This document shows, in pieces, positions 12,724 through 25,498 of a stretch of DNA of 64,000 nucleotides. Source of the stretch: Strigamia acuminata (taxonomy: Eukaryota; Arthropoda; Chilopoda; Geophilomorpha; Linotaeniidae); contig OX442321.1 in NCBI GenBank assembly GCA_949358305.1, positions 9,015,605 through 9,079,604 of the forward strand, given 5' to 3'. Positions within the stretch are counted from its first letter, which is position 1. Each line of letters opens with the position of its first letter. The notes beneath the pieces were generated by a model. It was given only the letters and a program-made list of their open reading frames with translations. It made no database searches and was not told the origin of the DNA. The position numbers were made by a program, and so were the translations under genes.

Positions 12724-13060
12724 CTTAAGTAAAAATTTTAAGAGCAGCAAATCAACTTCTCATTAACATTCACTCGAATAACTCGAGTTTCGTGCGAATT
12801 CTCCAGATGGCATCGCGCGCGCAGACATGTTAAGGCAAAGGTAGAAGGAGAAAAAAGAGTGAGAAAAAAAAAGAAAGCAATCCAAAAAACATTTTTTCTT
12901 CTTCTTTTTTTTTTTAAACCTAATATCGTGCCTGAGGTGAGGGGGTTTCTTGTTTCCAACAGTAACGGAGATCGATAATAAGGACGAGGAAAGAGGCGAC
13001 AAGAAAAAAGGTGTGGTGAGTCATTCAACTGGCGCCTGTCTGTCTAACCCACTTGTGACA

Positions 13061-13072
13061 TGACGTCACGTG
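13061..13072. promoter_or_regulatory. overlapping CRE and CACGTG box
   Basis: TGACGTCACGTG joins a full CRE (13061-13068) to a CACGTG E-box (13067-13072). bZIP and bHLH factors would compete or cooperate here. Confidence 0.45.
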
Positions 13073-14444
13073 CGTCGATCATCCGGGAATTTCAATCTTC
13101 ATTTACTCTTCTATTTTCATCAAATTAAAACCAAACTTTTTCCCTTTTGCAGAAATTAACATCTTTAATTTTCCATTTTTAATTGTTTATTCAATCTACC
13201 GTCGAATTAAATCGACCGAACCAAAAAAAAAAAATTAAATTTATAATCACTCAAACCCAAACCCTATTTACATATTGTTTTCTCCATATTTCGAGCTCCC
13301 ATCGACTAATTTTATCGTTTCGACATCTAAAAAATGTAACACAATCCATGAGAAATTAAAAAGTCGGCAATTCCAACTCGGAACTCCTCCAATAAAAATC
13401 AACCAAACTCAAAAAGCTGGAAACAGACTTGCAACGTAAAAAACGAATGGCGATCAAATATTTATTGTGCATATCTCCTCCGAACCAAATTCTTTATCCA
13501 TCAACAGTTCAACGAACCAACGAACCAACGTGACGCGTGGGAGGAGAGCACAAAGGGGTTGGATGAGTCCAATGGCGAGCAGACAAAAGGGGGAAAAACA
13601 GTCCGTAATAGACTAAACACTTTGAAAAGCCAGACAAAGTCAAGGTCAACCAACTGAATGAATGGTTCATGGCTCCCTCCGTCGAAAACCATGAGGCGGG
13701 GGCGTCATCACAAGGTCACGAGGGCCGACGGGCATGTGACGACACAACCCTTCAGCAATCCAAGATTGAAATCTCCCTCTTGCCCCCCCTCCGCTCCACA
13801 CCCCAAAGTGTGTTAACCCTAAGATCGACCTTGAAGCCAACAAACCTGCCAACTTGTTTTACCTTGAATTGTCACCCAATCAAGGCCACGATCATTGCAA
13901 AACGCGAATAGTTACGCGAATAGTTACGAGTGGATTTGCGGTCAGAGTGGCTGAAGGGGTTAGGGCAACCGTCGAAGCTATACGTGGGCGGAGTTGGTGG
14001 GAAACGCGTGCGCCAAACAGACGCCACTGCTAATTACCAGCGCGCCATTTTGGTTGCGGTCAAGAGAAGGGGAAAATGAGTCCTAATAAACCTCCTGTTG
14101 ATTGTGTGTGTCGGGGTGAAAATCATCACCTGTGCGGCTTGTTTTGCGACAATTCGAAGCTCGAGCACACGGCACTCGGCAGGAAGGGCACACACTATTA
14201 AGAAAACGTGGCTAAAACAAGCGCAGCGTTCGTTTCCAACCTAACAACTTCCTTCCTGAACATGCCTCCATGGACCCACCATCGATCCGACCACCCATCA
14301 CCGTTCTCTACCCACCATTTTTCGCCCAGTGACGTAATACGCGTCCTCCATCTTCCTTACCAGCCCAGCCGCATCCCACCCACTCCGACAAAACAATTTA
14401 CATCGATTTGCGAACGCCCGCCATCGTCGAGCCATCAACTCGAG

Positions 14445-14452
14445 TGACGTCA
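14445..14452. promoter_or_regulatory. full CRE (TGACGTCA)
   Basis: Exact CRE 109 bp upstream (plus-strand order) of the X-box at 14561, an RFX/CREB pairing. Confidence 0.45.
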
Positions 14453-14560
14453 TGTTTACGTAGCCATAATACACCATTAGTCAAATTGAGACTCCTGTGG
14501 TCGTCCATAAATCCCGAAGCCCTCCATTTTGATGAAGTATGAATAGCTCCCGTGGATGCT

Positions 14561-14574
14561 GTAACCATGGAAAC
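14561..14574. promoter_or_regulatory. RFX X-box
   Basis: GTAACCATGGAAAC: one mismatch to the loose consensus (A at position 3), but the CCATGGNAAC core is perfect. Confidence 0.45.
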
Positions 14575-15114
14575 AACCGGGTAAATAGTCCACGACCCCC
14601 TTGGGTTGGCTGCTCCCTTCCCCTCAATGCATCCTCATAATACAACCAAAACGTTCATCGCTTTCTTTAAGTATCGCATAAATATTAACTATTAAAAAAA
14701 AATGGCTCAAATAAAAATCTCGTAGAACACGATCTCATATTGTTTCCCCTCTACCCCCACATTCCCCACACACACCCTCCACCCCTTTACTTAGAACAAA
14801 TGAATTGAAAACGCGTGATTGATCGGCCTCTTTGGCATTGTTTGTTATTTGGATGCGCTAATGAATAAATCAATCCTGTGACCAATTCCAAACTCAACTT
14901 GACTAATGGATTTTCCCCCGGCATCCAATAATCACCCCAATTGATTGCAAATTCAATCAACAATGAGACAAGTTACTCCCACACATTATGCAGACGCGTG
15001 AGTAATTTAAAAACAAAAAAGAACGCAGCCAAAAAACGCCATTTTCCCATCATTTTTCTCGCTTGGCGACACAAAAACACGTGAAAACATATCAATTTTC
15101 CACTGTACAAAGCA

Positions 15115-15168
15115 AAAATAAATAATAATAAATAAATAATAATAAATAAATAAATAAATAAATAAAAT
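15115..15168. repeat. (AATA)n/(AAT)n low-complexity repeat
   Basis: Mixed AAT and AAAT units over about 50 nt. Confidence 0.9.
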
Positions 15169-16967
15169 GAGTTATTTGTTGTTGTCGTCTAGTGGCATCA
15201 ATAAACCCCTTCCCCTTCGTATCTCTGGCAATGATTATCTCCATTTTGATCATTAATCACTTTAATAAATAAGAGGCGAGTAGTAACGCCCATCATTGTT
15301 TGCTATCGCGCACCATTTTGGTCATTATGTTCTGTACACCTTGAACCACGCCCTAAAGGCTAAAACGCCACTTGATAACTTGAAATGGTGACGAATTCCG
15401 ATCTAAACTTGGCTAAAGCAAAACTTTGGAGCCTCGAGTCTAAAAATACAAACCCGCAGCACTGGCAAACAACAACAAACCTCGGGGCGCCGACGAAACG
15501 CGCACGCACACCCACGCAGACGCCAGTGGTCTGGGAACGCCCTTCCGCGAGGAAATGTCTGACAAATATGATTGCGTGGTGAAAAATTAAAAACCACCTT
15601 ACGTTCTTCCATTTCCCCAACCCCCACCCCCCTTACAAAATAAATATTCAACAATATTACAATTTAAAATAATAAAACTATTTAAAATTAAAATTTTTCA
15701 ATTTTTCTCGTGCATTCGCTCGCGTTACTCGCCGCTTTAGTTGCGTGTGGGACTTAATTTCCCCCTTTTTAAAAATTACACCCTAAAGACAAGTTAACTT
15801 GTTGTAATTGGAGAAACTGTGTGCACTGCCATTATTAATGTACAACGCCTTCGAAACCAACTCTGCATTTAAATTTGCACAAATATTCAGGCGAGGGGGA
15901 GGCAAATAAACTACTAAGCTGCATTGTTACATCATTTTTTCATTGCGCCAAAAAATCATATGCTATTCCCATTGCACCCACCCCTGATGCTCAACTCGCA
16001 CATTATACACCTCGTTCCTTGCCCTAAAATTGTCATTTCCTACCTCAAATTATTTTAATCTCCTGAGCAAAAGGACACGTCATAAAATTCGCACAAACGA
16101 CGCTCCAAATGGCGGATTATAAAAACATGAAGACACAAAAATGACATTTCTACTTGCATCTACATCTACATTTTTTCCACACCTTTTTATCAAATATGTT
16201 TTTTTTAAAAAAAAGAAAAATAAAGAAAAATAAATCCAAGATGGCTGTTCAAAACTCCATCTTTCTCGCCCACTTTCGTCAAAAGGGTTTTCAGATAAAA
16301 ACATGTCTCAATTGTGAGGTAAAACGTATCCACTTCCGCTCATCAAAAGCGGATTAATCAAACAAAACAATCTAAGATTAAACGCACCTAAATTGTTTAC
16401 AACAACCAATTATCCCTATTTATAACAAATTGAACATTAAATAAATTTAACCGAAAAAAAGAAAGAAAAAAAGAAAAAAAAAGAAAAAACCGCCAGAAAA
16501 AAAAAACAGACATGAGGGCGACACTGCAACACGACGAGGGCGCCACATCACTACAATCGATGGATACAGAAATAACTGCCCGTTCTCCCTCCTCATCATC
16601 TCTACCCTGCTATCCAGCAAGGGCCTCTAGGGGTTTAAAATTAAAATCAATACAAACCCCAAAAGTCTTCCAATGAACCTTTACTACAGCGTCTATATTC
16701 AATACCATTCCCATCATGTTTTTATAATTTCTTTGAAAAGTCAAACGTTGACTCATCGGGGGTTCCTGTGATATCACAACAAAAAAACCAAAATAAAAAA
16801 AAATCTTAACAATAAAATTCAGGATATGAGTGCACCTTGTTTGTTGGTATTGGTTTGCAGCGGATACGCCATCTATCCACAATTGGACTGGAATCTGGTA
16901 CCGATATTGTACCCCCGCGCACCGCCCTTACATTTTGTTACAAAGCAAAAAGAGGTTTGACAAAACT

Positions 16968-17014
16968 CAGATATTAATCTCCTTCCTACAAAAGCCAGAT
17001 ATTAATCTCCTTCT
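16968..17014. repeat. 28-bp direct repeat, two units
   Basis: CAGATATTAATCTCCTTC occurs at 16968-16985 and again 28 bp on at 16996-17013. The intervening bases are not repeated. Confidence 0.85.
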
Positions 17015-17412
17015 GTCCCATCTACATGCCCGATCTTCGAGCATGAAAAAAAGAAAAAAAAATCACAAAACAACGCAGGCAAAAAGCATTTTGGTTTGTA
17101 AATGGAAACGATTTTTTTTTAGAAAAAGATGAAAAAAGAAGAAGAAAATAAAAAAGAGATAGAAGGGATAAAGGGATAGCAAATAAGTTTTGCAAATGAC
17201 ATGAATAGCATTTGCAATGTATGTATGTTCTGTCCTTTAAGAATAGCACAAAAACCCGGCAGAGCGGGTTGCTTTCAAGGGTGGGCTTTCCCTCAGGACT
17301 TTCATCCCGCATCGTAAAAGATGGCAGGAGAGTAGGAGACGGCAAAACCCAAACTGCCTTGTTTACAAGTGCGCCACCTGCCACGTCACTCTAATTGCAC
17401 CTAGACAGCTTG

Positions 17413-17426
17413 GTCGCCATGGAAAC
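17413..17426. promoter_or_regulatory. RFX X-box
   Basis: GTCGCCATGGAAAC, a full match to RYYNYY-N2-RRNRAC, in the island at 17200-18240. Confidence 0.5.
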
Positions 17427-19104
17427 AGTGGCACCCGAAGGGCAAAATTCAAGTAGAAGGAAGACGGAGTGATTGCCTCGTTTTTATATTAACTCACACG
17501 GATGGACGACGCGTGGCACAATAAAACCAATAATGTATACACGCCGAATAAGCACTCAGCTCCAGCACCCTTCACTTTTCATCCTCTACAATAACTGCCC
17601 AATATATTCAACGTTTTCTTTAAGTAGGGAAATTTATGGAGATCGACGACATCTTTTTTCTCCCTCAACTTATTTCTTTTTCAAGAAGAACCTTATCGAA
17701 ACTACAAAGTCGTTTATTTCCATAATTATTTCCCTATTACATTCCACTTCTGAACATCAAACGAAGCGGCGCCAACACTTCGATTAACTCATAAAAAAAG
17801 CCGATTTGCCGCCCTCTGCAACGTCTAACTCTCGTAACAGCAAACACATTCAATTTGATTTGGCATTTACAGGGGGAAAGGGCACGTTGGAGGAGCTGGA
17901 GTTGTTGTAAGGTGGGGTCAAGGTCGAAATGGAGGCAATTTGCTCCATCTCCCATATGAGCGGTCCCTGCATCGATTACCTTTTCGGCGTTGATTTCTCG
18001 TGTCAGACTTTGGCTGCTGCGAGTCGGGGAGCGGGTTAATTTTTTGAGACCTTAAAATTCCCTTTCCAGGTCCTGTTTATTAACCCTCGGTAATAAGCTC
18101 CGAGGTTGGCAAAGTTTAGATGGAAGGTGCGAGCAAAAGGCGCACATCGCACCGACTTTTTAAAGCAAGGCACGTCACTCAATTCCAGCTGCGCGTCACG
18201 CTGTCCGCATACCAATGACGCAACTTACTTCCCGTCATCCAAGAGATGCATTGATCCTTCGTTGAAACCGGTCAAAAGCTAGAAATTGGCTTTGGGACAA
18301 AAAGGCAACCTCATCAAAAGAGGACTTCTGGTCAATATAGTGTGCAGTGCAGCGCGTGTTACCTCGGCGCAGGCCAAAGAAGAAAACGAAAAAGAAAAAG
18401 TCACATTGTAAAAAGCAATAAAATACACGCATCCCCCCCCTCCGCCTAAAACACATCGAATAAAAATCTACGCAATTTGAATGAATAATAAATCAATAGA
18501 AGAAAAAAAAAAAAAAAAAAGAAGAAAAAAAAAAAAGACTCACGATTGAAGCAGAAACCGAAGATATTTTTGTAATGGTAACCATTGTCTCGGGAGGGAA
18601 AAATGCAGAGCAAACGGATAGGTGTCATCTGGGGACTTCTCCGGCACACCAGTTTTATGTGCGCAATGGAAAAGAACCATCCGCACGAGGTTTCTCTCCA
18701 CCATTGCACTTATACATCTTAGAAGGCAGCCAATCGGATTATTACTATTCTAGTCTTGTCGCTAAAAAGACGGGGGCGCCACCGTCGGATCACTTACTGC
18801 ACCAATGAGTAAGGAGAGGGGTAAAGTGGCAATCTTTTCTTTCCTATTTGCTTGAATGCCAGAATAGGGATAGGAAAATAGGGTGGGTGAAATGAGTAGA
18901 GGAGAGAACAGAGGGTGTGAGGTGGCTGGAAACGAAATCTCGGCAGCTATCCTCCCCCAGCCCCTATACCTTCAAACGACTGCCAATTTCAATGCAATTG
19001 CGCCGCCTTACGAGATGCAAGAGAAGCAATAAAATGCGAGGTGATGAGACCTTAATATTTAAAAGGCTTCATTTTGCTTCCTCTTCACTGTCGCCACATC
19101 ACAA

Positions 19105-19168
19105 GAAGAGAGAGAGAGAGAAAGAGAGAGAGAGAGGTGGGTGGTGGGTGGCTGGGTGGGTGGGTGGA
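19105..19168. repeat. (GA)n followed by (GGGT)n-like repeat
   Basis: GA run at 19105-19136, then imperfect GGTG/GGGT units to about 19168. The G-rich plus strand could form a G-quadruplex. Confidence 0.85.
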
Positions 19169-21427
19169 AGGATAAAAAAGCAAAGAGAAAAAAAAATAAG
19201 GGGGTTTATTCTTTATTCTTTATTTACCCTATTTACACTTAGGCGTTTGCTTTTATCTTTATCAAGTTTGGAGGTTTGAGGGCTTCTTTTGTAGCGAGTT
19301 AAATTTAAAATAAGAGAAAATTAGGTTGTTTTAAAATTGGAACTGTGTTTTCGCCACCCCCTCGCTCATTCTCTTAGCACAGCATCCATTTTGTCTCATC
19401 TTTAAAACTTTAATATTCCTACTAAAACCCCGGGTGAAATTTCTTATTTTTATTGGATAATAAAAGGTGAGATTCCCTTTTTTTCTTATTCCTTCTTTAA
19501 TATAACTGCAAAAGTATTTTTTCCCCCGCTTTCATAAAAATTCAAACTGGCCAGTTAAATCTACTATTAAACTCACTAACTACCTCAACTTCCATCACGC
19601 AAATGTAAAGAAAAAATGGCGACCCACGTTCCTAACCATTCGCGCCTGACACGCAATTCCAGCAATCTTAATTACTTATTTATTGCCACCACCAACAAAA
19701 AGTAAACAGCGCAAAAGCGAATCCTCCAAATTTCATGATAAATTCATTCCAAAGATTGTATTAATATTAAATCTGGCAAATTCGCGCAAACATCGTATTA
19801 CATTTAGATGAGGCTAAATTACATGCGAATGACATCAAGTTAGTAAAACTTGATAAACTTGACATCTTTTTCCTAATGCAAATTGAGTCTTATGTCTTCT
19901 GGCATGTCAAATGGCCTGGCAGACAGCCATCAAGTGGATAAACATGAAAACTCCCAGCGTTCTCAACACACACTACAAGCCCCTTCAAGCAAGGGATCAA
20001 TAGCTAGAAAAGAGGGGAAAAATGGGAGACGAGAGAAGGAAGACGACGAGAGGACGAGAGGACGAGAGAAGCAAGCGGATAAGAAGAGGGGGGCATTGTG
20101 AAAGAGTTAATCACTCGACATTCTTCAAAGTGTGAAAAATGATCAACAAAAAATGGCAGGAATGAAAAAGTTAACCAGTAGAAGAAAAAAAACAACTCGG
20201 CCAACAAAACAAAAAGTAAAAGGCTCGAATTCACACAAAACTAAGCCCGTGCGCTTCAAGCGCTGAGCCGCTGGCCTACAGTGTATAGTATACCTGTAGA
20301 CTCCTTGTTCCATCATTTAAGGCTCGTGTTCTCTTGAGATTCTTTTCTCTTCTGCCTCCCGTAACACCAGGGCCCCAACCTTTGATCAGCTTAGACGTTG
20401 CCTCTTTCCATCAGTGACTTGAAGCGTAATTAATTAATTGGCTTCCAAAAGTCAACATGGTAATGTGTCGCCCTAAAGAATCGAGAGGAATTACACGGAA
20501 AAAGAGAACAGAAGAGAAAAGTCAAGAAGAGTTCACGTACTCGATGGGGTTAGCTGTACATTAATAGCTCGTGTTACTCGCCATTGACTCGTTGTATCAT
20601 GAAAACTACAGGTTAAAATTGTGTTTACACGTGTTAATCATTCAATAGGATTTGATTAAGACTTTAAAAAGATTAAATCACTTTCGCTGTTTGTATTTTG
20701 CATAGAAAAATAAAAGGTTAATTCGTTTAAGCATCGGGTCGCGTCGACCGCGAACGAAAAAACAATTTGTTGCAGTGTCCTGGGAGATGGATTTATTTAT
20801 TTTCCTTTTTCAGAATTCATGTCCCAAGAAACTTGTATGATTAAATAAAAATGCTACGGCGCTTCAAATATTTGCTAAGTGAAAAAGCTAAACCCATATT
20901 TGAAAACAATAGTAGCGATTCCGTATTTACAAATGTTTAACTAAGCAAATAATTCTATTTCTACTCAATTTATCTTTAATCTGAACAAAGCACAAATCTT
21001 AATGAAAAGAAAACTTGCACTCGCAAATTCTAAATGAATTGCAAAACAACAACAACAACTCAACTAAATATACCTCTCTCTCTCCCTCTTCTACGGCGGG
21101 CGTTTAAACGCAATTAAAAGTAATTGCAAAATAACTGTAGCGTGTATGATTACCCATCACGAAATTTATACAATGTTAACTTTGCTAAATGCATCACGAC
21201 ACGTTCAATAATAAAACGCGAGGGTCGGAAAAAAAGATGAAGAAAGACGCGCAGACTGGATGCTTTCTATGAGATTGTCTCTTCAATGTTGAAATTCATT
21301 AGCCGTTCGCTTCATGTCCAAACTGTCTCCTACGGGCACGTGCCACACTCCCTTGTTTCAATTCCAAACTCTCTTACCTACACCTCCCCGATCCATTCTT
21401 GCCCCTGATGGACAGAACGGAAGATTG

Positions 21428-21437
21428 GCGCATGCGC
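21428..21437. promoter_or_regulatory. NRF1/Ewg-like palindrome
   Basis: GCGCATGCGC is the palindromic core bound by NRF1 and its fly homologue Ewg. It lies in a GC-richer island with an X-box about 170 bp away. Confidence 0.4.
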
Positions 21438-21606
21438 ATGACAAGAGTCGCCTGGGGAGCCATCCATCACCCATGCAAATGACTGGCTGATTAATTGAAG
21501 CCTCCTCCACGTCCTCGGTCTCTCTCTCTCTCTCTCGCGCAATAAGCATTGCATCGGACGCCATGATGGTCGTGTAATGAGATGATACAAAAACCAGTCT
21601 CTCGGC

Positions 21607-21620
21607 GTTACCATAGCAAC
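21607..21620. promoter_or_regulatory. RFX X-box
   Basis: GTTACCATAGCAAC, a full consensus match. Confidence 0.5.
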
Positions 21621-22481
21621 AACAACAATTTATTGTGCCATTTTGGACCAAAAAAAAAAAATAAAAAAAAACTGTGAAATAAGTCACTTGTCAAATTATC
21701 CAACCACGAAAACCAAAAAAAAAAAAGCTGTCACTGTTTGCTCTCTCGCAAACCATTTTTAAGAGACGAGAATTTAGAACGTGAAATGATCACCTTTAAA
21801 CAAACAAAAAAGAAAATCTGTCCAAAAATTTTTTTTCGGGTGGAGTAACATAAGTGTGTTGTCAACGCGGAGGAAGGACACAGAAGATGAAGAAAACAGC
21901 AGTAGTGCGAGGTGTATACAACACTCCACTCAGCTGTTCATTTCAGTTAGGCGGAAGAGAGAATAATGGGATTACTAATAATCCTCACAGATTAACTGCA
22001 CAGCTAAGAAAAGAGAAGAAGAAAGTGTATTATTCCCTGTGCACATTTAACTTAAAGAGACATCTAAAAATATATATATATATTTTTTTTTAAAAAAATA
22101 ATAATCCAAAAATTAATTATGAAAAGAAAAAGAAAATTTCTTCTTTTAGAAATATCAACTTTAAACTCAATCTTGTAAAAAAAAAATTAATTAAACGCTT
22201 TCTAAGTTCAATTGCGAATGATGAGATGATCCAAACACCTCTCAGTAGTGAAATTCTGCAGCAAACGTGTGACGACAAAGTTGGCGCTTAATCCGTCATG
22301 CATAATGAAGAGTCGGCGGTGAGCTGGCGTCGCCGTGTGCATGAATTAATTATGTCTGCACATAGGACCAGGTGCCATGATTGCGTCGAGCGCGCATGTG
22401 ATACAAACGCATCAAACTTTCACAACCCAACCCGGCTCTCTTCTCTTCTCTTCTCCTCTCCTCTCCCTTCCTATTTTTCCA

Positions 22482-22508
22482 TTCTCGCAAGCTCGCAAGC
22501 TCGCAAGG
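22482..22508. repeat. CTCGCAAG tandem triplication
   Basis: Three consecutive units of CTCGCAAG after a pyrimidine-rich CTTCT/CTCCT stretch. Confidence 0.85.
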
Positions 22509-24472
22509 GAGAAAAATAAGAAGACGACTGACTTTAAGATGCGATTTTTTCCCCGTTCTCCGCCTCTTCATCTGAATTTCAATTTTTGCATTTAACTCAC
22601 TTAATACGAGAGAGACATTCCAAAGTAACGCAAAGATCAATATCATTTACACGTGTTTCTCTCTCATTTGTCTGAACTTATTAACTATTTTCAAAAAATG
22701 ATTTAAAACGTCACTTCGAATTACATCTGCGAACGGTTTGTTTTTTGGATACAAACAACTGACGCAGTGGGACATAAATGTCGATGCAAATTAGAGATAG
22801 AGTTTGCACGCTAACGCCTAAAATTAGGGCAAAAAATGAGCCTAAGAGTGTCACGAGAAAGGGACGATAAAAAATGGAATAAAAGTGCTCCACTACAAAG
22901 TGGGAAAAAAGGTTACTCGCTAGGAAAATGGAACGCAACCTTGGTAAAAGTATGATCAATATTTTAGAAAACTGATAAATATTTAATGCATGCAATGAAA
23001 TCTGATCGTGTTTTTGGGTTAATTCGACCCTTTGTATATTTTACCTGCCACAGAATGAAACGAAATAAAATAAACAAAAGTCAGCGTTCTCCCTTAATCC
23101 GCTGAATTGTAAAAATGCTCAAACTTTTCTCTCGCTTTATACTATTTCCAGCTTGAATAAGAAATCGATCATCGCACTTGGATCGATCGCGGTCGATTCA
23201 GATTTGTAGCTTTGACTTCCATACACATTGACTACTTCATACAGGGATTTAAAAATTTAATATTTAACAACCTTCGAAACATATTTAAAAAATAAGCTAT
23301 TTCGCAATAGAAAAAAAAAATAACCTCATGTAAAATTAACATAATCCAGTATTACTGAATTTCGCTATAAATAATCAATCTAATTCGTTTCACCCAGTCA
23401 CTACATTTAAAAAAAGAAAGAATTATTTTCTCTCCTAAGTCCTAACAAATCGGTTTAAAACTTAAAAATACCCTTAATACTATTTTTAATCCCTGCATAA
23501 TACCTCACAATACCAATTTTATCCAGCTGTGTAACAATGGATGGTCAAAGTGGGAATTCACGAGCAAATTCCTTAATTAAAGTATACCTTACAAGCTATA
23601 CGGCTAAGCTTCATAAAGAGTGACAGCGACAAAATTCGCCGAATCCAGTTGAGTTGTGAACAAACGCATACGTTTATCCACTGCCAACCATCATTTTCTA
23701 AGTTAATTAAATAGAAATTCTCCTTCACAACTAACTGAATTAATTGATCGGAACAAGAAAAACATTCAATACCGGTAATAAAAAGAACCATCTAATATAG
23801 TACTTTGAGCTTAATTTTTTTCTTTCTTATCAGAAATAAAATTCATTGGAAATACATAAGATATATCGATCTCGGAATCACTTAGGGAAATTGTGATCAA
23901 TTTTTTTCCACTTCCTTATTCATTTTCAATTCTTTCTCAAAGCTTTACAAAAACTCATTGCACAACTACGGATAGGTTTAATAACACTAAAATGAAAGAA
24001 ATATGGATCTGATAAAATAGTTATCGAATTAAAAGAATAGCTTTAATCGTAATGCATCAAGGTTCCATGGTCGAAACGTTTGATCCGCACAAAAGTTGAG
24101 TAACTTCATTCAAGGGTTATATTCGGAGATAAAAGAAATAAATAAATAAACTCAAGGACAAAAGAAACAAGCCCATGCATAACAAAGCAAGAATTATTTA
24201 AATCAATAATTTAACATAATAATCATTTTTCTCGTTTTTTTTTTATTCATCGTGAGAATGATTGAAATGTTTGTGTAAAAGTGGCTCAAATCCAAGTAAT
24301 TTTCAGGACATTTAACACTTTTTCACGTGAAAAAAAAAAAGCAATCGCTATTTCCAAGAATCGAGGACTTTGTGCGAACCATTTAATTTCAACCGTGGAC
24401 ACACACCTCATTAGTTTAAAAAAAATTTTTTTTAAAAAAATTGTGTTTTTTGATTAACAAAGTTGCTCTTAC

Positions 24473-24652
24473 CTTGATGGAGTCGTAGCAGGCGGTGACT
24501 CGACCATTCTGCACTTCCACATTGGCCGGAGGATGGGCAAACTTGCACTCCGTGTCGGGACGTGTGCATTTGTTCCGTTGGAACTCTCGACACACCTCGA
24601 GCTGGAGCCAACGCGAATCTTTCACGTTCACCAGGTTGTTAACCATGGCCAT
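24473..24652 (-). CDS. mbl: muscleblind coding exon 1: start codon, zinc finger 1 and first Cys of zinc finger 2
   Basis: First coding exon of a Muscleblind-family RNA-binding protein, a nuclear and cytoplasmic regulator of alternative splicing that binds YGCY motifs. It encodes residues 1-60. Seen: start MAMVNNLVNV, then the family signature KDSRWLQLEVCREFQRNKC. Finger 1 is C21-X7-C29-X6-C36-X3-H40, and C55 opens finger 2. The exon ends after DSIK at a strong donor (GTAAGA, 24467-24472), phase 0. I chose the ATG at 24650-24652 because its context is good (A at -3, G at +4) and fly Mbl begins with a similar MANVVN. A second in-frame ATG two codons on is also well placed. An in-frame ATG at 24728-24730 would add 26 residues, but its context is poor. 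From memory, vertebrate MBNL genes are split at this same point (after DSLK), so the intron position looks ancient. Confidence 0.95.
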
Positions 24653-24955
24653 AGTTTGAGGCGGAGGCTGAATGAGATATTCGGTAGCCAGGGTTGTGCT
24701 GGGAATAAAACCGCTTCGTCCAGGGGTCATACAGAGCTCCACAACACGAGCAAAAGGTATCAGCGGGTTAAGGCCTTCTTCGTCAGGTAAAATTAAAAAC
24801 AAATCGACGTGTTCCCGTTCCAACTAATCAGGAGTGATGCAGCAAAAGGCGTTCTGCAAGGAGCATTAAGGCCAGCAGGGGAGAACGGGGTGCACGAGGA
24901 GTCGATTGTGGTGGCTCAAGCTCTCCTTGGCGGAGTAAAAAAAGAGCTAAAAAAT
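24653..24955 (-). other. mbl: 5' UTR part of the first coding exon of mbl
   Basis: The minus strand just above 24955 reads TTAATTTTTATTTTCAG, a good 3' splice site (AG at 24956-24957 on the minus strand as read from the plus-strand ct). The exon would therefore start at 24955 and carry about 300 nt of leader. The leader is GC-richer than the flanking intron, and an in-frame TAG lies just above 24823, so the protein cannot extend far upstream. A second, weaker acceptor (TTTTATTCCCAG, exon start 24698) would give a leader of only 46 nt. Transcript data are needed to choose between them; the boundary is inferred. Confidence 0.55.
24749..24877 (-). promoter_or_regulatory. cluster of YGCY (Muscleblind-binding) motifs in the mbl leader
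   Basis: On the minus strand, UGCU occurs at 24841-24844, 24862-24865 and 24874-24877, CGCC at 24848-24851, and another UGCU at 24749-24752. Four motifs within 37 nt is dense. YGCY is the established binding motif of Muscleblind/MBNL proteins, and vertebrate MBNL1 is known to regulate its own first coding exon. Self-regulation here is an inference from motif content and position. Confidence 0.4.
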
Positions 24956-25498
24956 CTGAAAATAAAAATTAAAAATCATTAATTTCTCACTCTACACATC
25001 TTACACCGTGTATTCACATTTATTCTACATTCGCAATTCCCTCCCCCTGCTTCCAGCGCCCTTCTGCTTTTGTCATAATTCACGCAAATTGTTTTCCGAA
25101 ATTTAATTAACAATAGTGGCATCAACTCAACACTTCGCAATAACCCCTTTGTTTCCATGCCAACAAAAATTCTAACTAAACATCTCGAAGATTCTATCAA
25201 AACAAGGTTCAAAAAGATTTATGATACGTGATATGCATCAGAGACAAAGTGTAGTGACATGGACGCTGCCGATAACTCATTTGCAGGTGACATAATCAAT
25301 ATACGACTTACAGTGAAGGCGCTCCGAGACATGACACCAACGGCGCGCTGAATTAATTAGCAACGCAACATGTGCGGACGTCCCCACGAGACCGGCTACC
25401 TAACTTTAAAACAATGGGTCAGCAATATCTCAAGAACCCACTGGCTGCCTCGCAGTCATCCAATCAGGCCTTGTAAGGACCGTCAATGCCTGACTCAC

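Larger units (their letters stand above)
6749..24472 (-). other. mbl intron between coding exons 1 and 2 (17.7 kb)
   Basis: Bounded by GTAAGA and ATTTATAG. No coding sequence that I can support. GC-richer islands at roughly 8620-8900, 9680-9960, 10560-10860, 13500-14600, 15360-15560, 17200-18240, 18560-19030, 20230-20480, 21300-21620 and 22200-22450 are separated by A/T-rich simple sequence. The islands hold X-box, CRE, CACGTG and NRF1-like motifs and are the likeliest regulatory parts. Open frames inside them are short and carry no recognisable domain. Confidence 0.8.

Noticed and set aside
17022-17384. 120-codon minus-strand open frame
   Set aside because: Dominated by Ser/Phe/Leu from GAAAA-rich DNA; no domain or splice support.
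24653-24823. N-terminal extension of Muscleblind into the upstream open frame
   Set aside because: There is no ATG at the top of the frame, an in-frame TAG lies just above it, and the only upstream ATG (24728-24730) has poor context. Family members start close to the KDSRWLQLE motif.
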